A DNA stretch of 64,000 nucleotides from Tenacibaculum pacificus (GCF_027941775.1 NZ_CP115917.1:1038501-1102500), one strand, 5' to 3'. Positions 10,032-19,276 are shown, numbered from the stretch's first letter. The notes: generated from the letters alone by a model not told the origin. Translations and numbers: made by a program.

Positions 10032-10205
10032 AGTATATCTTGTTTTAAATTTTTACGAACGTTACGTATAAAATAATTAAGAACCAATAGGGTAACGATT
10101 TTTTTATGCTGAATTTTATTCACATTTTTGTGCTCTTGTACAATAACCACCTTCAGTTCCCCAAAAAAATAATGAAATTAACACCTAAAATAGTATTTAA
10201 TTTAA

Positions 10206-11630
10206 ATGATTAAAACTGCTGATTCAGTTTGGAATGAATGTTTATCTTTTATAAAAGATAATATTAAACACCAAGCGTATAAAACTTGGTTTGAGCCAAT
10301 TAAGCCCGTTAAATTAGCTGAAGAAGCTCTTACAGTTCAAGTGCCAAGTAAATTTTTTTACGAATGGTTAGAAGAGCATTATATTAAACTATTAAGAGTT
10401 GCTTTAGTTAAAGAATTGGGTGCTGATGCTAGGTTAATTTATGATGTACGTTTAGAAAATACGTATAGTAGTAATAGTCCTCAAATAGTTAAAATACCGA
10501 GTTCAAATCGTAAACCTTTAAAAACACAAAAAAAAGCAGCTCCTTTAGAATCTAAAAGAGAATTGAAGAATCCTTTTGTAATACCTGGTTTACAAAAAGT
10601 TAAAATAGAATCTCAATTAAATCCGAATTATAATTTTATTAATTATATCGAAGGTGATGCTAATCGATTAGCGAGGTCAGCAGGTATGGCGGTAGCAAAT
10701 AAACCTGGAGGAACTTCTTTTAATCCATTGTTGGTATATGGGCCAGTTGGTTTAGGTAAAACACATTTAGTACAAGCAATTGGTGTAGAAGTAAAAGAAA
10801 AATATCCTGATAAAACAGTTTTATATATATCTTCAGAAAAATTTACTCAACAATTTATTGATTCTGTAAAGTCGAACACTAGAAATGATTTTATCCATTT
10901 TTATGAAATGGTTGATGTACTAATTATTGATGATATTCAGTTTTTGTCTGGTAAAACAGGTACGCAAGAAGTATTTTTTCATATCTTTAATCATTTGCAT
11001 CAAAATGGTAAACAAGTAATTTTAACATCAGATAAAGCTCCTGTAGATATGCAGGACATAGAATTACGTTTATTATCTCGTTTCAAATGGGGATTGTCAG
11101 CCGAATTACAGCCTCCATCTTTTGAAACTCGCGTTTCTATACTTCATAATAAATTATATCAAGATGGCGTTGAAATGTCAGAAGATGTTATTGAATATAT
11201 TGCAAAGAATGTAAAAGCAAATGTTCGTGAATTAGAAGGTGTTATTATTTCGATGATTGCACAAGCATCTTTTAATAGAAGAGAATTTACTGTCGGATTA
11301 GCTAGAGAAATTGTTGATAAATTTGTTAAAAGTACTAAACGAGAAATTTCGATTGATTATATTCAAAAAGTAGTCGCTAAATATTTTGATATGGATGTCG
11401 CTACTTTACAATCTAAAACACGTAAAAGACATATTGTTCAAGCACGTCAGTTAGCTATGTTTTTTGCTAAGCGTTTAACTAAATTATCATTAGCAAGTAT
11501 CGGGAGTCAAATTGGTAAAAGAGATCATGCAACGGTATTACATGCCTGTAAAACTGTTGATAATTTAACAGACACAGATAAGCAATTTAAAAAATACGTA
11601 GAAGATTTAACTAAGAAATTAACATTTTAA
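10206..11630 (+). CDS. dnaA: Chromosomal replication initiator DnaA
   Basis: 474-aa initiator ATPase. Domain I is at the N-terminus (SVWNECLSFIKDNI), then a short linker, AAA+ domain III with Walker A GPVGLGKTH (Lys near residue 185) and Walker B VLIIDDIQFL, and DNA-binding domain IV ending with the signature RDHATVLHACKTV. Length and order are normal. Only one weak DnaA-box-like site (TTATTCACA, 10116-10124) lies upstream, so I do not call an origin here. The phosphatase and methylase genes follow in the same direction. Confidence 0.97.
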   Translation: MIKTADSVWNECLSFIKDNIKHQAYKTWFEPIKPVKLAEEALTVQVPSKFFYEWLEEHYIKLLRVALVKELGADARLIYDVRLENTYSSNSPQIVKIPSSNRKPLKTQKKAAPLESKRELKNPFVIPGLQKVKIESQLNPNYNFINYIEGDANRLARSAGMAVANKPGGTSFNPLLVYGPVGLGKTHLVQAIGVEVKEKYPDKTVLYISSEKFTQQFIDSVKSNTRNDFIHFYEMVDVLIIDDIQFLSGKTGTQEVFFHIFNHLHQNGKQVILTSDKAPVDMQDIELRLLSRFKWGLSAELQPPSFETRVSILHNKLYQDGVEMSEDVIEYIAKNVKANVRELEGVIISMIAQASFNRREFTVGLAREIVDKFVKSTKREISIDYIQKVVAKYFDMDVATLQSKTRKRHIVQARQLAMFFAKRLTKLSLASIGSQIGKRDHATVLHACKTVDNLTDTDKQFKKYVEDLTKKLTF

Positions 11631-11643
11631 ACTAAACTAATTC

Positions 11644-12099
11644 ATGAAAAAAATTTTAATGGTTTGTTTGGGAAATATTTGTCGTTCGCCATTAGCTGAA
11701 GGTATTTTACGATCAAAATTAACAAGTGATTCTTTTAAAATTGATTCGGCAGGAACAGCAGGACATCATGTTGGTGAATTACCTGATAAAAGGTCTGTTG
11801 AGGTTGCTCATAAATATGGAATTGATATTACAAAGCAACGTTCAAGACAATTTAAAAAAGCTGATTTTAAAGAATTTGATGTAATTTATGCCATGGATCA
11901 GCAAAATTATGACAATATTATTTCAATGACAATCAATCAAGATGATATTCAGAAAGTGAAAATGATTTTGAATGAATTGCAACCTGATGCAAATAAGAAT
12001 GTCCCTGATCCGTATTATGGAGGAAATCAAGGATTTGAAAATGTATATAAAATGTTAGACGAAGCATGTTTAATTATCGCTTCAAAATTAAAAAACTAG
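11644..12099 (+). CDS. Low-molecular-weight protein-tyrosine phosphatase
   Basis: 151 aa. Has the P-loop CLGNICRS (Cys8, Arg14; CX5R) and the C-terminal general-acid motif DPYYGG (Asp about 122). LMW-PTPs dephosphorylate tyrosine kinases of polysaccharide export or small phosphoesters; the target is unknown and no BY-kinase lies nearby. It starts 14 bp after dnaA, and the methylase begins immediately after its stop codon. Confidence 0.9.
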   Translation: MKKILMVCLGNICRSPLAEGILRSKLTSDSFKIDSAGTAGHHVGELPDKRSVEVAHKYGIDITKQRSRQFKKADFKEFDVIYAMDQQNYDNIISMTINQDDIQKVKMILNELQPDANKNVPDPYYGGNQGFENVYKMLDEACLIIASKLKN

Positions 12100-12807
12100 A
12101 TGAAAGGTAAATTATATTTAATACCAACAACATTAGGAGATACTGAACCTTTGGAGGTAATGCCTCTTTCTGTTAAAAAAGTAATAGAACATCTTGATTT
12201 TTTTATCGTAGAAAATGAAAAATCAGCAAGAGCTTTTATTAAAAAAATTACGCCTAATAAATCGCAACCTTCTTTAGAGTTGTTATTGTTAGATAAATAT
12301 TCAAATGATATTGAAATACAAAATTATTTAGATGTTTGTGATAAAGGTATTTCAATAGGATTATTATCAGATGCAGGAGTTCCTGCTGTTGCAGATCCTG
12401 GTGCAAGTATTGTAAAATTAGCGCACGAAAAAGGAGTTCAAGTAGTACCTTTAGTAGGTCCTTCTTCTATTTTAATGGCGATGATGGGGTCTGGAATGAA
12501 TGGGCAGAGTTTTGCTTTTAATGGTTATTTACCTATTGATAAATCAGATAGAAAAAGAGCTATTAAAGATTTAGAAAAATTATCAAGAGATAAAAATCAA
12601 TCTCAAATTTTTATAGAAACTCCTTATAGGAATGAAAAAATGTTAGATGATTTACGTGCCGTTTTATCAGCAGATACAAGAGTTTGTGTAGCTTGTGATA
12701 TTACACTTCCTTCAGAATATATAAAAACATTTACTATTAAAGAATGGAAAAATATAAAAACGGACTTACATAAGCGTCCAACTATTTTTATATTACATAA
12801 ATCATAA
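12100..12807 (+). CDS. RsmI-like SAM-dependent tetrapyrrole/rRNA methylase
   Basis: 235-aa protein of the tetrapyrrole-methylase superfamily, nearest in layout to RsmI, the 16S rRNA C1402 2'-O-methyltransferase. Visible: N-terminal LYLIPTTLGD, LLSDAGVPAVADPG, LVGPSSILMAMMGSG and FIETPYRNEKM. It is shorter than typical RsmI and the N-terminus differs (T-L-G-D in place of the usual T-P-I-G-N), so the exact substrate is uncertain. Begins at the base after the phosphatase stop. Confidence 0.75.
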   Translation: MKGKLYLIPTTLGDTEPLEVMPLSVKKVIEHLDFFIVENEKSARAFIKKITPNKSQPSLELLLLDKYSNDIEIQNYLDVCDKGISIGLLSDAGVPAVADPGASIVKLAHEKGVQVVPLVGPSSILMAMMGSGMNGQSFAFNGYLPIDKSDRKRAIKDLEKLSRDKNQSQIFIETPYRNEKMLDDLRAVLSADTRVCVACDITLPSEYIKTFTIKEWKNIKTDLHKRPTIFILHKS

Positions 12808-12810
12808 TAA

Positions 12811-12842
12811 AAAAAAGAGCTCTTAATTAAGAGCTCTTTTTT
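12811..12842. terminator. Bidirectional terminator
   Basis: Perfect palindrome: 14-nt arms AAAAAAGAGCTCTT / AAGAGCTCTTTTTT around AATT, between the convergent methylase and lysozyme-like genes. A tract on one side and T tract on the other, so it can serve both strands. Confidence 0.85.
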
Positions 12843-12854
12843 TTATTATGATTT

Positions 12855-13445
12855 TTAAACCTGAGGAGTTTTATTTGCTGTGATATTTGATACATCATAT
12901 CCTGAAAATTTTCTCATATATGATTTTATCGAAGTACCAAAAGCATCATTAAATTGAATAGCTCCGTTTGAACGCAAATACTTTTTAACGTTACCAGCTC
13001 CACCTAAATGTGCTGCGGCTAAAATACCTGACTCGGTAATTTTAATACCTGAAATTGTTTTTCCAACACTTCGTTTAATGTCTTTTCTTAAAATCCATTT
13101 GTTAACCTTACAATAAGCTATAAAAGTTTTTTCTTGTAATTCAGGTCTTTTAAGGAAGTTACTAGTGTTATAAATACGAAACCTTTTTAAGGTTTCTCTT
13201 CCAAATTGATACTTTCCTAAGTATCCTAATTTGTTTATTACTCGATATTTTCCTTGAGATTCTTTAAAAGCTAATGCTTCTTTAAAGCCTACAAAGTTTT
13301 TTAATAAAAACGGAAAGTTGACTTTTTCAGCGTGATATGCTTTTTCTTTTGGAGTTGTAGTCGTTTTGTCGATATGAACTCTCGGTTTAGTAAAACTAAT
13401 TAGTAATATAAACCCTATAAATCCAAATATTAAATACTTGATAAT
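12855..13445 (-). CDS. Lysozyme-like peptidoglycan-degrading secreted protein (non-ATG start)
   Basis: An open frame runs from about 13570 to the stop at 12855 with no ATG, GTG or TTG near its N-terminus. Reading the ATT at 13445 as Met gives MIKYLIFGFIGFILLISF, a convincing signal peptide or membrane anchor, then a 196-aa protein with F-V-G-F-K-E-A, AFKESQGKYRVIN, GYLGKYQFG, ILAAAHLGGAGNVKKYL and FGTSIKSYMRKFSGYD. This pattern (catalytic-type Glu in KESQGKY, GKYQFG, A-A-A-H-L) resembles lytic-transglycosylase or phage-lysozyme-like proteins of flavobacteria, often annotated peptidoglycan-binding or LysM protein. TATATTTG at 13469-13476 puts transcription start just before the ATT. Either ATT is the initiator or the ATG has been lost. 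The neighbour mltG is also a peptidoglycan lytic enzyme. Confidence 0.7.
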   Translation of the reverse strand: MIKYLIFGFIGFILLISFTKPRVHIDKTTTTPKEKAYHAEKVNFPFLLKNFVGFKEALAFKESQGKYRVINKLGYLGKYQFGRETLKRFRIYNTSNFLKRPELQEKTFIAYCKVNKWILRKDIKRSVGKTISGIKITESGILAAAHLGGAGNVKKYLRSNGAIQFNDAFGTSIKSYMRKFSGYDVSNITANKTPQV

Positions 13446-13769
13446 TTGTTGTTTTCTGTTTAGCGGTGCAAATATACTGTAATTATATATTAATATACTA
13501 GCAATCAGTATTTTGATTATTTGTTGTAATTCCGAATGTAAATAACTCGTTACTGTTTTGTTATCATATATTTAAATAAAAATATATTATATTGTTTTTT
13601 AATCAGAAATAATGATTTTTTATTGAAGATAAAAAAGTGTTAAAATAATTTAAGTACTTGTTTCATTTTAAATTTTCAAAATAATGATTTTATTAATTAA
13701 TAGTCATAAATATAGTTTCGTTTTTCTATTTACGTCTTATATTTTTATTTAATTATTTTACCTAAAAAA
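13446..13769. other. AT-rich gap without a gene
   Basis: 324 bp between the lysozyme-like gene and the mltG stop. Apart from the putative minus-7 element at 13469-13476, I see no ORF, RNA gene or clear terminator; very AT-rich with short A/T runs. Confidence 0.5.
13469..13476 (-). promoter_or_regulatory. Putative minus-7 element (TATATTTG) of the lysozyme-like gene
   Basis: Consensus TAnnTTTG on the minus strand ending 24 nt before the proposed ATT start. Supports a start downstream of it rather than in the longer open frame. Confidence 0.45.
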
Positions 13770-14807
13770 TTATCTATTAATTCCACGTTTACTAATCCAT
13801 TGTTGATATTTCACAGCATTTCTATTATGCTGTGCTAAGGAAGTTGCAAAATCGTGAAATCCTATTTTTTCAATACTCGCACACATATAATAATATCCAT
13901 GTTTTTTATAATTTAAAACAGCATCTATTGCCGAAACATCTGGCATTGCAATTAAAGAAGGTGGTAAACCACTATTTCTATACGTATTATAAGGAGATTC
14001 AATTTCAAGGTCTTTTGTTAATACACGTTTCACTACAAAATCATCACCTTTTAATTGTTTGATACAATAAATAACCGTTGGATCGGCTTGTAATGGCCAG
14101 TTATTTTTTAATCGATTTAAATATAAACCAGCAACAATAGGGCGTTCACTTTTTTGAGCAGTTTCCTTTTGAACTATTGAAGCCAAAGTACTCACTTCTT
14201 TTTTTGATAAATTTAATTTTTTGGCTTTATTTAATCTTGATGAATTCCAAAAACGATTATATTCGGTAAGCATTTTATTACGAAATTTTTCTGCGGATGT
14301 ATTCCAGTAAAATTCATAGCTATTAGGAATATACATCCCTAACGCATTTTTTTGATTAAACTCATTTTTAGTTAAAAAAGAAACATCTCTCATTACTTTT
14401 ACTAAAGAAATCGAATCAGTTTCAATTTGTGTTGCAATTCTTCCTGCTAATTTTTCTAATGAATCTTGATTGTTAAAAGAAAGTTTTATCGGAGTTTGAT
14501 TTCCATTTCGAAGTAAATTAACTACATCGTTTAAACTCATTCCTTTTTTTAAAAGATATTTTCCTCCTTTAGGTTTGGTAAAACGTTTTTTATCGGCAAC
14601 CCAAATAAAATTTTCAGGATTATCCATATATGAAGTTAATTGTTTTTTAACATCATCAAAGGTATCTTCTGATTTTATATAGATTGCGCCACTTTTTGTA
14701 ATTGATTTTCCGTAAATTTTTTGATAAAAATTAAAACTAACAATACCACCAATTAAAAAGATAGTAGTAATAACTCCGTATATTATTTTCTTATTAAATG
14801 TATTAAT
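13770..14807 (-). CDS. mltG: Endolytic transglycosylase MltG (non-ATG start)
   Basis: Cuts nascent glycan strands to end peptidoglycan chains; inner-membrane anchored. The first ATG (14627) would give only 285 aa and remove the membrane anchor. The same frame extends upstream 60 codons to ATT 14807, giving NTFNKKIIYGVITTIFLIGG with a clear transmembrane helix, then SGAIYIKSEDTFDDVKKQL (LysM-like part) and a total of 345 aa, normal for the family. Catalytic region: TLASIVQKETAQKSERP (Glu about residue 215), NRLKNNWPLQADPTV and YNTYRNSGLPPSLIAMP. The proposed start lies inside the end of the GNAT gene (25-bp overlap). No ATG, GTG or TTG is available in the extension. Confidence 0.85.
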   Translation of the reverse strand: MNTFNKKIIYGVITTIFLIGGIVSFNFYQKIYGKSITKSGAIYIKSEDTFDDVKKQLTSYMDNPENFIWVADKKRFTKPKGGKYLLKKGMSLNDVVNLLRNGNQTPIKLSFNNQDSLEKLAGRIATQIETDSISLVKVMRDVSFLTKNEFNQKNALGMYIPNSYEFYWNTSAEKFRNKMLTEYNRFWNSSRLNKAKKLNLSKKEVSTLASIVQKETAQKSERPIVAGLYLNRLKNNWPLQADPTVIYCIKQLKGDDFVVKRVLTKDLEIESPYNTYRNSGLPPSLIAMPDVSAIDAVLNYKKHGYYYMCASIEKIGFHDFATSLAQHNRNAVKYQQWISKRGINR

Positions 14808-15316
14808 TGAAATAAAATTTCGTCTTTATAAGTTTCATTATTTAGAATCCAGTCTTTTTTAATTCCGATTTTTTTAAAATCATGTTTTGTAAAAAGATGA
14901 ATACTATTTTTATTATCAGTAGTAATATTAGCGTATAGCTGATGTAGTTGTAAATATGTAAAACAATAATTAATCAATAGCTTTAAAGCTTCGGAAGCAA
15001 TGCCTTTTTGCTGATAATCAGGATGAATTAAAATTCCGATACCAGCTCTTTTATGTTGCGGATTGAAATCAAAAACATCAATCATTCCAATAGGTTTTTT
15101 ATTTTTTTTATCCTCAATAACTAATCTTAATTGTTTAGCTTCGTAAATATCTAAATGCGCATTTTCTAAATATTGTTTTAAAAGATATTTTGAAAATGGT
15201 GCTTGTGTATGGCTAACTTCCCAAAAAGATTCATCATTTTCTATTGTAAATAAAAATGATAAATCTTCAGGTTCTAGTGCTCTTAAATTTATAAAATCAC
15301 CTTTTAAAGTAGTCAT
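14783..15316 (-). CDS. GNAT acetyltransferase (RimJ/RimL-like)
   Basis: 177 aa. N-terminal F-I-N-L-R-A-L-E-P-E-D-L is typical of RimJ/RimL/SpeG-type N-acetyltransferases; the acetyl-CoA site is in IGILIHPDYQQKGIASEAL. Substrate not predictable. Starts 2 bp after dapF and overlaps mltG, so dapF-GNAT-mltG is likely one transcript. Confidence 0.85.
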   Translation of the reverse strand: MTTLKGDFINLRALEPEDLSFLFTIENDESFWEVSHTQAPFSKYLLKQYLENAHLDIYEAKQLRLVIEDKKNKKPIGMIDVFDFNPQHKRAGIGILIHPDYQQKGIASEALKLLINYCFTYLQLHQLYANITTDNKNSIHLFTKHDFKKIGIKKDWILNNETYKDEILFQLIHLIRK

Positions 15317-15318
15317 TA

Positions 15319-16092
15319 TTATAATTCAATTTCTCCTTTAAAAACTAATTTAGCAGGTCCTTTTAAGAAAATATTGGTGTATTTACCATCTTTTTCATCA
15401 AAACTAACTTCTAATAATCCACCTTCAACCGGTAAACTAATAAGGTTTTCTGATGTTTTTTTAGTAGCGTGCATTGCAATAGCAACAGCTGTTGCACCTG
15501 TTCCACAAGCTAAAGTTTCATCTTCAACTCCTTTTTCGTAGGTTCTAACTCTAAAAGTATTTTTGTTTATTTGTTGGGTAAAATTTACATTACTTCCTTG
15601 TGCACCGTAAACATTATATCTGATGTCTTTTCCTTTTTCAAAAACAGGAAAACCATCTAAGTTTTCAACTAATTCAATATGATGTTGTGTACCTGTGTTT
15701 GCAAAAACATATCCATCATTTAAGATAACTTCATTTACATCTATCATATGTAGCGATACAATACCGTCTTTTATTTCAGCATAATGTTTACCATCAAAAG
15801 CCGTGAAAGTTGTTTTTTTATCAATAATATTTAATTCTTTAGCAAAAGCAACGGCACATCTACCGCCATTACCACACATAGTTTCACTTCCGTCAGCGTT
15901 AAAGTAAAACATTCTGAAATCAGTTTCAGTGTCATTTTCTAAGAGAATTAATCCATCTGCACCAACACCAAAATGTCTTGTACATAATTTGGTGATTAAA
16001 TTAGTGTCTTTTTTAGGGAATTTCCCTGTACGATTATCGATGATAACAAAATCGTTTCCTGTTCCTTGGTATTTGTAAAATTGTAAGCTCAT
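15319..16092 (-). CDS. dapF: Diaminopimelate epimerase
   Basis: Converts LL-DAP to meso-DAP for lysine and peptidoglycan. The two catalytic cysteines sit in MCGNGGRC (Cys73) and ACGTGATA (Cys about 196). The N-terminus YKYQGTGNDFVIID is diagnostic. Start chosen at ATG 16092 (257 aa) because TATATTTG at 16099-16106 would begin transcription at or just before this ATG, excluding the longer reading. First gene of a likely dapF-GNAT-mltG operon. Confidence 0.95.
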   Translation of the reverse strand: MSLQFYKYQGTGNDFVIIDNRTGKFPKKDTNLITKLCTRHFGVGADGLILLENDTETDFRMFYFNADGSETMCGNGGRCAVAFAKELNIIDKKTTFTAFDGKHYAEIKDGIVSLHMIDVNEVILNDGYVFANTGTQHHIELVENLDGFPVFEKGKDIRYNVYGAQGSNVNFTQQINKNTFRVRTYEKGVEDETLACGTGATAVAIAMHATKKTSENLISLPVEGGLLEVSFDEKDGKYTNIFLKGPAKLVFKGEIEL

Positions 16093-16098
16093 AGGAAG

Positions 16099-16106
16099 CA
16101 AATATA
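16099..16106 (-). promoter_or_regulatory. Putative minus-7 element (TATATTTG) of dapF
   Basis: Ends only 7 nt before the dapF ATG. In the SRP RNA promoter of this window the RNA begins 5 nt after the element, so dapF mRNA would be leaderless or nearly so. Confidence 0.45.
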
Positions 16107-16196
16107 CATATTTTATCAAATAAAAGGAAGTGTTAAATAGTGGTTAAAGTCCGTTAAAATGAAGTTAAACAGATTTAATAAGAATGTTAAAAAAGC

Positions 16197-16204
16197 TATA
16201 TTTG
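16197..16204 (+). promoter_or_regulatory. Putative minus-7 element (TATATTTG) of htrA
   Basis: Consensus TAnnTTTG, 22 nt before the htrA ATG. Confidence 0.4.
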
Positions 16205-16226
16205 GAATATAAAACTTTGTAAGAAT

Positions 16227-17603
16227 ATGAAAAAAACACTTAAAACTTTAGGTATAGCAGTAGTAGGCGGTGTAATAGCGCTTGCAGGATATAAAATAGC
16301 TATTGAGCAACCTCAAATAAATATAGTTGAAAATAAGGTGGATACTTTACAATCAGTTCCTGTAAATTATACGCCAACAATGGTTAACACATTATCAACA
16401 CCAACTGATTTTACAGAAGCAGCAGCAAAAACAGTACATGCCGTAGTACACGTTAAAAATACAGCAGTAAGAACTCAACAGAATCCGTATGCGCAACTTT
16501 TTGGAAGAAATGAAACTCGAAAATATGAACAAGTAGGAACGGGAAGTGGAGTAATTATTTCTCCTGATGGTTATATTGTAACTAATAATCATGTGATAGA
16601 AGGTGCTACTGAAATTGAAATTACGCTAAATAATCGAAAGAAATTAAAAGCTGTTTTAATTGGTACTGATAAAACTAATGATATCGCTTTGTTAAAAGTT
16701 TATACAGATGAAGATTTACCTAATTTATCGTTTGGTAATTCAGATAATGCCAAAGTAGGTGAATGGGTTTTAGCTGTTGGAAATCCGTATAATTTAACAT
16801 CAACAGTTACCGCAGGAATTGTTAGTGCTAAAGGAAGAGATTTGGATGGTAATAAAAATATTGAAGCTTTTATTCAAACTGATGCAGCTGTAAACCCTGG
16901 TAATAGTGGAGGGGCATTGGTAAATACACGAGGAGAATTAATCGGAATTAATACTGCAATTTCATCAAAAACAGGTTCTTTTATAGGATATTCATTTGCA
17001 GTGCCTTCTAATATCACTAAAAAAATAGTAGATGATTTATTAGAATTTGGCTCTGTTCAAGAAGCAATAATTGGTATTAGTATTGATACTTCAGTAAAAG
17101 ATATTGAAGGAGTAAAAATAGGTGAAATAGAAAATAATAGTACAGCATCAATAGCAGGATTGCGAGAAGGAGATATTATAACGAAGGTAAATGAGGTTAA
17201 AATATCAAAATTTTCTGATTTAAAAGGACAGTTAACAGCAAAACGCCCTGGCGAATATGTAAATGTAACAGTTAACAGAAACGGCGAATATTTTATAAAA
17301 AATGTAAAATTAAGTAAAAAAAATACGTTTACATCGCTTTCTTTTGGCGTGCAGTTAAAAGATTTGACATCCGAAGAAAGAAAAAAATATAAAGTAAAAG
17401 GAGGTGCTAAAATTACAGCAACCAATAATAAAGGATTTCAATACTATAAAGTAGGAGCAGGATATATTTTATCAAAAATAAATGGTAAAGAAATAAGTGG
17501 AGCTTCAGAAGCAGTTTCAATTTTAGATACCTATACAGGTAATGAACAAATGTATTTAGAATTGATTAGCCCAACAGGAAAATTAGAGCGTTATCGATTT
17601 TAA
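16227..17603 (+). CDS. DegP/HtrA-type periplasmic serine protease
   Basis: 458 aa. N-terminal signal/anchor (TLGIAVVGGVIALAGYKI), then a trypsin-like domain with triad His122 (TNNHVIEG), Asp152 (TNDIALLKV) and Ser227 (NPGNSGGALVN). A first PDZ domain begins after about residue 285 with IIGISIDTSVKD and SIAGLREGDII; a second, degenerate PDZ-like segment ends the protein. Do-family proteases degrade or refold misfolded envelope proteins. Single gene divergent from dapF. Confidence 0.93.
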   Translation: MKKTLKTLGIAVVGGVIALAGYKIAIEQPQINIVENKVDTLQSVPVNYTPTMVNTLSTPTDFTEAAAKTVHAVVHVKNTAVRTQQNPYAQLFGRNETRKYEQVGTGSGVIISPDGYIVTNNHVIEGATEIEITLNNRKKLKAVLIGTDKTNDIALLKVYTDEDLPNLSFGNSDNAKVGEWVLAVGNPYNLTSTVTAGIVSAKGRDLDGNKNIEAFIQTDAAVNPGNSGGALVNTRGELIGINTAISSKTGSFIGYSFAVPSNITKKIVDDLLEFGSVQEAIIGISIDTSVKDIEGVKIGEIENNSTASIAGLREGDIITKVNEVKISKFSDLKGQLTAKRPGEYVNVTVNRNGEYFIKNVKLSKKNTFTSLSFGVQLKDLTSEERKKYKVKGGAKITATNNKGFQYYKVGAGYILSKINGKEISGASEAVSILDTYTGNEQMYLELISPTGKLERYRF

Positions 17604-17693
17604 ATAATTAAACAAGGTACTAAATGTTGTTGAAAACTAATTTTTGACAACATTTTTGTTTTGTAAAAGGATAACCAAGCCATTTGAAATTAC

Positions 17694-17701
17694 TATTTTT
17701 G
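17694..17701 (+). promoter_or_regulatory. Putative minus-7 element (TATTTTTG) of gap
   Basis: TAnnTTTG match, 35 nt before the gap ATG. Confidence 0.4.
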
Positions 17702-17736
17702 CCTCAAATTTTTTTAAATTTAGTTAACACACAACT

Positions 17737-19179
17737 ATGTCAACAATAACAAATTACGAAAAAGAAGTAGTAGGTCAAGCGCAAGTAAGACGTGCTACTG
17801 TTGAATTTATTAATATCGTTAATGATTTATGGTACGATAAATCAATAGAATTGGTTTTATTTAGAAATCAATTAGTAGATAAAAGAGCAAGTGAAGTTTT
17901 AAATTTAATTGATTATGCTAAAGAATTTGTAGCAAAACCAATTTCAATTAACGATGCTTTAGAAATAGCAAAAGCTATACAAAGTATTGAATTACCTGCA
18001 TCAAAATTAGATATTGGTAAATTAGCGTACGAATATCATTTACAAGATGATGCATCTTCAGATAAATTATCTTTTGTAAAAAATCAATTAAAAGATGCTA
18101 CTCAAGCAGAAGAAATTGAACCAAAAGATGTTGTTTTATACGGATTTGGTCGTATCGGTCGTTTATTAGCTCGTGAGTTAATGAGTAAAATGGGTAAAGG
18201 TTCTCAATTAAGATTAAGAGCTGTTGTTACTCGTGGAGAAATAAACGAAGCAGTTTTAGAAAAAAGAGCTTCTTTATTAAGTATTGATTCTGTTCACGGA
18301 GATTTCTTAGGAACTGTTCAAGTAGATGTTGATAATAATGCTTTAATTATCAATGGAACTACTGTATATATGATATCTGCAGGGAAACCAGAAGATATTG
18401 ATTATACTGCTTACGGAATTAACGATGCGTTAATTATAGATAATACTGGTGCTTTTAAAGACAAAGAAGCTTTAAGTCGTCACTTAACTCCAAAAGGAGC
18501 AAGTAAAGTATTATTAACTGCACCAGGAGCAGGAATTCCTAATATTGTTCATGGAGTAAATCATGAAGAAAATAATCCTGATAATGTAGATATTTTTTCT
18601 GCAGCTTCATGTACTACTAATGCAATTACACCAGTATTAAAAGTATTAGAAGATAACTTCGGAATTAAAAAAGGACACCTAGAAACTATTCATGCATATA
18701 CTAATGATCAGAATTTAGTAGATAACATGCATAAAAAATACCGTAGAGGTAGAGCAGCAGCTTTAAACATGGTAATTACTGAAACAGGAGCAGGTAAAGC
18801 AGTTGCAAAAGCATTGCCAGCTTTAGAAGGTAAATTAACATCGAATGCAATTCGTGTACCAGTACCAAACGGTTCATTAGCTATTTTAAATTTACAATTG
18901 AATACAACAACAACTGTTGAAGCAGTAAATGCTATTATGAAGCAATATGCTTTAGAAGGTAATTTAGTTGAACAAATTCAATATTCTATTAACAATGAAT
19001 TAGTATCTTCTGATATTGTTGGAACTACTGCTCCTTCAATTTTTGATAGTAAAGCAACTATTGCAGATGGAGATACTATTGTTGTATATGTATGGTATGA
19101 TAACGAATACGGATATTCGCACCAAGTGATGCGTTTAGCTAAACATATAGCTAAAGTACGTAGATTTACTTATTATTAA
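17737..19179 (+). CDS. gap: Glyceraldehyde-3-phosphate dehydrogenase, N-terminally extended
   Basis: 480 aa, against about 335 for standard GAPDH. The NAD-binding GFGRIGRL begins only at about residue 136 and the catalytic Cys292 is in SAASCTTNAITP, so about 130 helical residues precede the enzyme. This long form is common in flavobacteria, so the extension is genuine rather than a misplaced start; its function is unknown. The usual C-terminal WYDNEYGYS is present. Monocistronic, with its own terminator. Confidence 0.95.
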   Translation: MSTITNYEKEVVGQAQVRRATVEFINIVNDLWYDKSIELVLFRNQLVDKRASEVLNLIDYAKEFVAKPISINDALEIAKAIQSIELPASKLDIGKLAYEYHLQDDASSDKLSFVKNQLKDATQAEEIEPKDVVLYGFGRIGRLLARELMSKMGKGSQLRLRAVVTRGEINEAVLEKRASLLSIDSVHGDFLGTVQVDVDNNALIINGTTVYMISAGKPEDIDYTAYGINDALIIDNTGAFKDKEALSRHLTPKGASKVLLTAPGAGIPNIVHGVNHEENNPDNVDIFSAASCTTNAITPVLKVLEDNFGIKKGHLETIHAYTNDQNLVDNMHKKYRRGRAAALNMVITETGAGKAVAKALPALEGKLTSNAIRVPVPNGSLAILNLQLNTTTTVEAVNAIMKQYALEGNLVEQIQYSINNELVSSDIVGTTAPSIFDSKATIADGDTIVVYVWYDNEYGYSHQVMRLAKHIAKVRRFTYY

Positions 19180-19200
19180 GACATCATTATTTTTACGTAA

Positions 19201-19238
19201 AATAAGCCGAAACATTTATTTGTTTCGGCTTATTTTTT
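19201..19238 (+). terminator. Rho-independent terminator of gap
   Basis: 14-bp stem AATAAGCCGAAACA / TGTTTCGGCTTATT, 6-nt loop, followed by a T run. Confidence 0.85.
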
Positions 19239-19276
19239 TATATTTGAGTGTATTAACCCTCTAATTCCCCCCGATT

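Noticed and set aside
10032..10205. Chromosomal origin upstream of dnaA
   Set aside because: Only one one-mismatch DnaA box (TTATTCACA at 10116-10124) and no cluster or AT-rich 13-mer array standing out from the background.
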